A DNA stretch of 32,519 nucleotides from Oscillospiraceae bacterium (GTDB taxonomy: Bacteria > Bacillota > Clostridia > Oscillospirales > Oscillospiraceae), in NCBI GenBank assembly GCA_017406005.1, contig JAFQZI010000022.1:1-32519 (forward strand). Reading direction: 5' to 3'. Under the pieces are notes generated by a model. It searched no databases. It was not told the origin of the DNA and saw nothing but the letters and a program-made list of their open reading frames with translations. The position numbers and the translations under genes were made by a program. Positions 31,407-32,519 of the stretch are shown here, one piece after another; positions within the stretch are counted from its first letter, which is position 1; every line of letters begins with the position of its first letter.

Positions 31407-32360
31407 ATGAAAAAAACGATAGCCCTGTTCCTTTGCATGGTAGTGTTGGCTGCAGCCCTTTCTTCGTCTGCAATGGCTGCCGAGATTAACTTTGTCACAG
31501 CCGGTACGTCAGGTACCTTCTATGCCATCAGCGTGGAAGTTGCAAAACTCTGGAATGAAAATATTGAAGGTATGCATGCAGTTGCCACACCGTCCGGCGG
31601 CGGGGTAGACAATCTGAATCAGGCGAAGGACGGCGAGGCACAGATCGGCATTGCCAACGCGAATCTGGTTTACCAGTCCATGATGGGCACCGACGCTTTT
31701 GACGGAGACGCCAACCCAGACATCCGCATTTTCGCGGGGCTTTACTACAATCCCAATCAGGTGGTTGTGACGAATGCCAGCGGCATCGACTCTTTTGCAG
31801 ACTTTGCCGGGAAGCACTTTTCGGTCGGCGCAGCAGGCTCTACCACAATTGATGAGGCATCTCATCATCTTGCAACAGCGGGCCTCACGCTCGACGATAT
31901 GAAGACCGAGTATATGGATGTTGCATCCTCTGCCGATGCCATCCAGAACAAGCAGCTTGACGGCGCCTGGATTATGGCCGGTGCTCCCAATGCCGGTGTT
32001 ACCCAGATTCTCACCAGCAGCGACGCAAAGCTCCTGCCGATTCCCGCAGAGGTGGTCGATGCCCTGAAAGTTGACTACCCGTGGTATGCGTCCTACACCA
32101 TTCCGGCCGGCACCTATGCCAACCAGGACGAAGATGTTCCCACGTCTGCCGTGAAACTCACCCTCTTCCTGACCCCGGATGTGGATGAAGAGACCGCCTA
32201 TCAGATGACGAAGGTTTTCTGGGAAAACTGGGACAGCCTGACGGAGAACTTCGCAGCGCTCAGAGCGGCAGATCCTGCCAAAGCCTGTGAGGACCTTGCC
32301 GGTGTTCCTCTGCATGACGGCGCTGCCCGTTACTATCGTGAAATCGGCCTGATCGATTAA
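31407..32360 (+). CDS. TAXI-family TRAP transporter substrate-binding protein
   Basis: This 317-residue exported protein starts MKKTIALFLCMVVLAAAL with a type I signal peptide ending near AMA-AE. The TAXI hallmark FVTAGTSGTFYAISVEVAKL (29-48) follows. It then has the family's middle stretches PSGGGVDNLNQAKDGEAQIG, IRIFAGLYYNPNQVVV and GKHFSVGAAGSTTIDEA. It binds the ligand outside the membrane and delivers it to the fused permease at 29366-31336. No lipobox is present, so anchoring is not evident; in a Gram-positive cell it would have to be held in another way or be released. GAGAGGAAG about 6 bases before the ATG supports the start. No terminator is seen; an IS-like end begins 21 bases after the stop. 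Confidence 0.9.
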   Translation: MKKTIALFLCMVVLAAALSSSAMAAEINFVTAGTSGTFYAISVEVAKLWNENIEGMHAVATPSGGGVDNLNQAKDGEAQIGIANANLVYQSMMGTDAFDGDANPDIRIFAGLYYNPNQVVVTNASGIDSFADFAGKHFSVGAAGSTTIDEASHHLATAGLTLDDMKTEYMDVASSADAIQNKQLDGAWIMAGAPNAGVTQILTSSDAKLLPIPAEVVDALKVDYPWYASYTIPAGTYANQDEDVPTSAVKLTLFLTPDVDEETAYQMTKVFWENWDSLTENFAALRAADPAKACEDLAGVPLHDGAARYYREIGLID

Positions 32361-32431
32361 ATTGGCTCTTAAAATGGCAAAGGGGCTGTCTCAAAACATA
32401 AGATGCCCCCAATCTAAAAAGGCGAAAATAA

Positions 32432-32464
32432 CGGCAGCCGGCTCTGTACAAGAGTCGGCTGCCG
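32432..32464 (+). other. 14-bp hairpin upstream of the putative transposase start
   Basis: CGGCAGCCGGCTCT (32432-32445) pairs with AGAGTCGGCTGCCG (32451-32464), with one G-U pair and loop GTACA. There is no U-tract. Hairpins in this place can shield insertion sequences from read-through translation. Confidence 0.6.
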
Positions 32465-32479
32465 GCATATAATTTGGTT

Positions 32480-32519
32480 GTGAAGACAAACCATATACAG
32501 GTAGATTATATGCTCTATG
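32480..32519 (+). CDS. Putative transposase, first codons only
   Basis: From a GTG at 32480 the frame reads MKTNHIQVDYMLY up to the window edge. ATG 32510 (MLY) is the other possible start. The call rests on the IS-like end upstream and not on protein motifs, since too few codons are present. Confidence 0.3.
   Translation, partial: MKTNHIQVDYMLY

Larger units (their letters stand above)
32382..32519 (+). mobile_element. Left end of an IS1182-like insertion sequence, cut by the window edge
   Basis: GGGGCTGTCTCAAAAC (32382-32397) resembles the terminal inverted repeat of IS1182-type elements. A strong hairpin and an open frame at the very end of the window fit the start of a transposase. The other end lies outside the window, so this is a tentative call. 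Confidence 0.5.

Overview
The window looks like a chromosome segment of an anaerobic gut or rumen member of the Bacillota (class Clostridia). Pointers are strong AGGAGG-type ribosome binding sites, GPH sugar symporters beside intracellular GH2 and GH78 glycosidases, a trpXYZ-type ABC transporter, DUF6273 and DUF937 proteins, and a base composition near half G+C by eye. The genus cannot be fixed from the sequence. There are no rRNA genes, tRNA genes or CRISPR arrays, and no gene-free stretch exceeds about 230 bases.

1-8.4 kb is a glycoside-use locus. A leftward operon (GH2 glycosidase, GH78 alpha-L-rhamnosidase-like enzyme, GPH sugar transporter cut by the window edge) is divergent from a second, paralogous GH2 gene followed by a YbaK-type aminoacyl-tRNA deacylase and a perfect terminator. 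The enzymes lack signal peptides, so the likely scheme is uptake of small rhamnose-containing glycosides and cytoplasmic hydrolysis.

8.4-11.3 kb is a three-gene ABC importer (binding protein, permease, ATPase) of the TrpXYZ type with its own promoter and terminator. 11.3-13.9 kb is a second GPH transporter with a 3' frameshift, translationally coupled to an APH(6)/Hur-type small-molecule kinase. Both follow a near-consensus promoter carrying two copies of an ATCGCGAT palindrome. 13.9-16.4 kb holds a repeat-rich intergenic block, a PHP-domain phosphoesterase, a CDP-alcohol phosphatidyltransferase and a secreted protein.

16.4-25.0 kb is an accessory, rearranged region. It contains a Fic protein, an intact IS5-family element with CTAA target duplications, a short Mrr-like nuclease remnant, a SNF2-type helicase, a secreted protein, a 5'-truncated DUF6273 gene joined head to head with a 5'-truncated phage-type gene, and a homing-type GIY-YIG nuclease with a heptamer repeat in its 5' coding end. 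Its middle (about 18.8-22.9 kb) is visibly richer in A+T.

25.0-32.5 kb returns to ordinary genes: a membrane protein with a His/Cys tail, a DUF937 repeat protein, a membrane-anchored DNA/RNA nuclease, a PLP aminotransferase, and a TRAP-TAXI transporter pair driven by a promoter with a perfect palindrome between its -35 and -10. The window ends in what looks like the left end of an IS1182-like element.

The best leads are the SNF2/Mrr remnant, the head-to-head truncated junction, the possibly phase-variable GIY-YIG gene, the two palindromic operators, and the coupled transporter-kinase pair.
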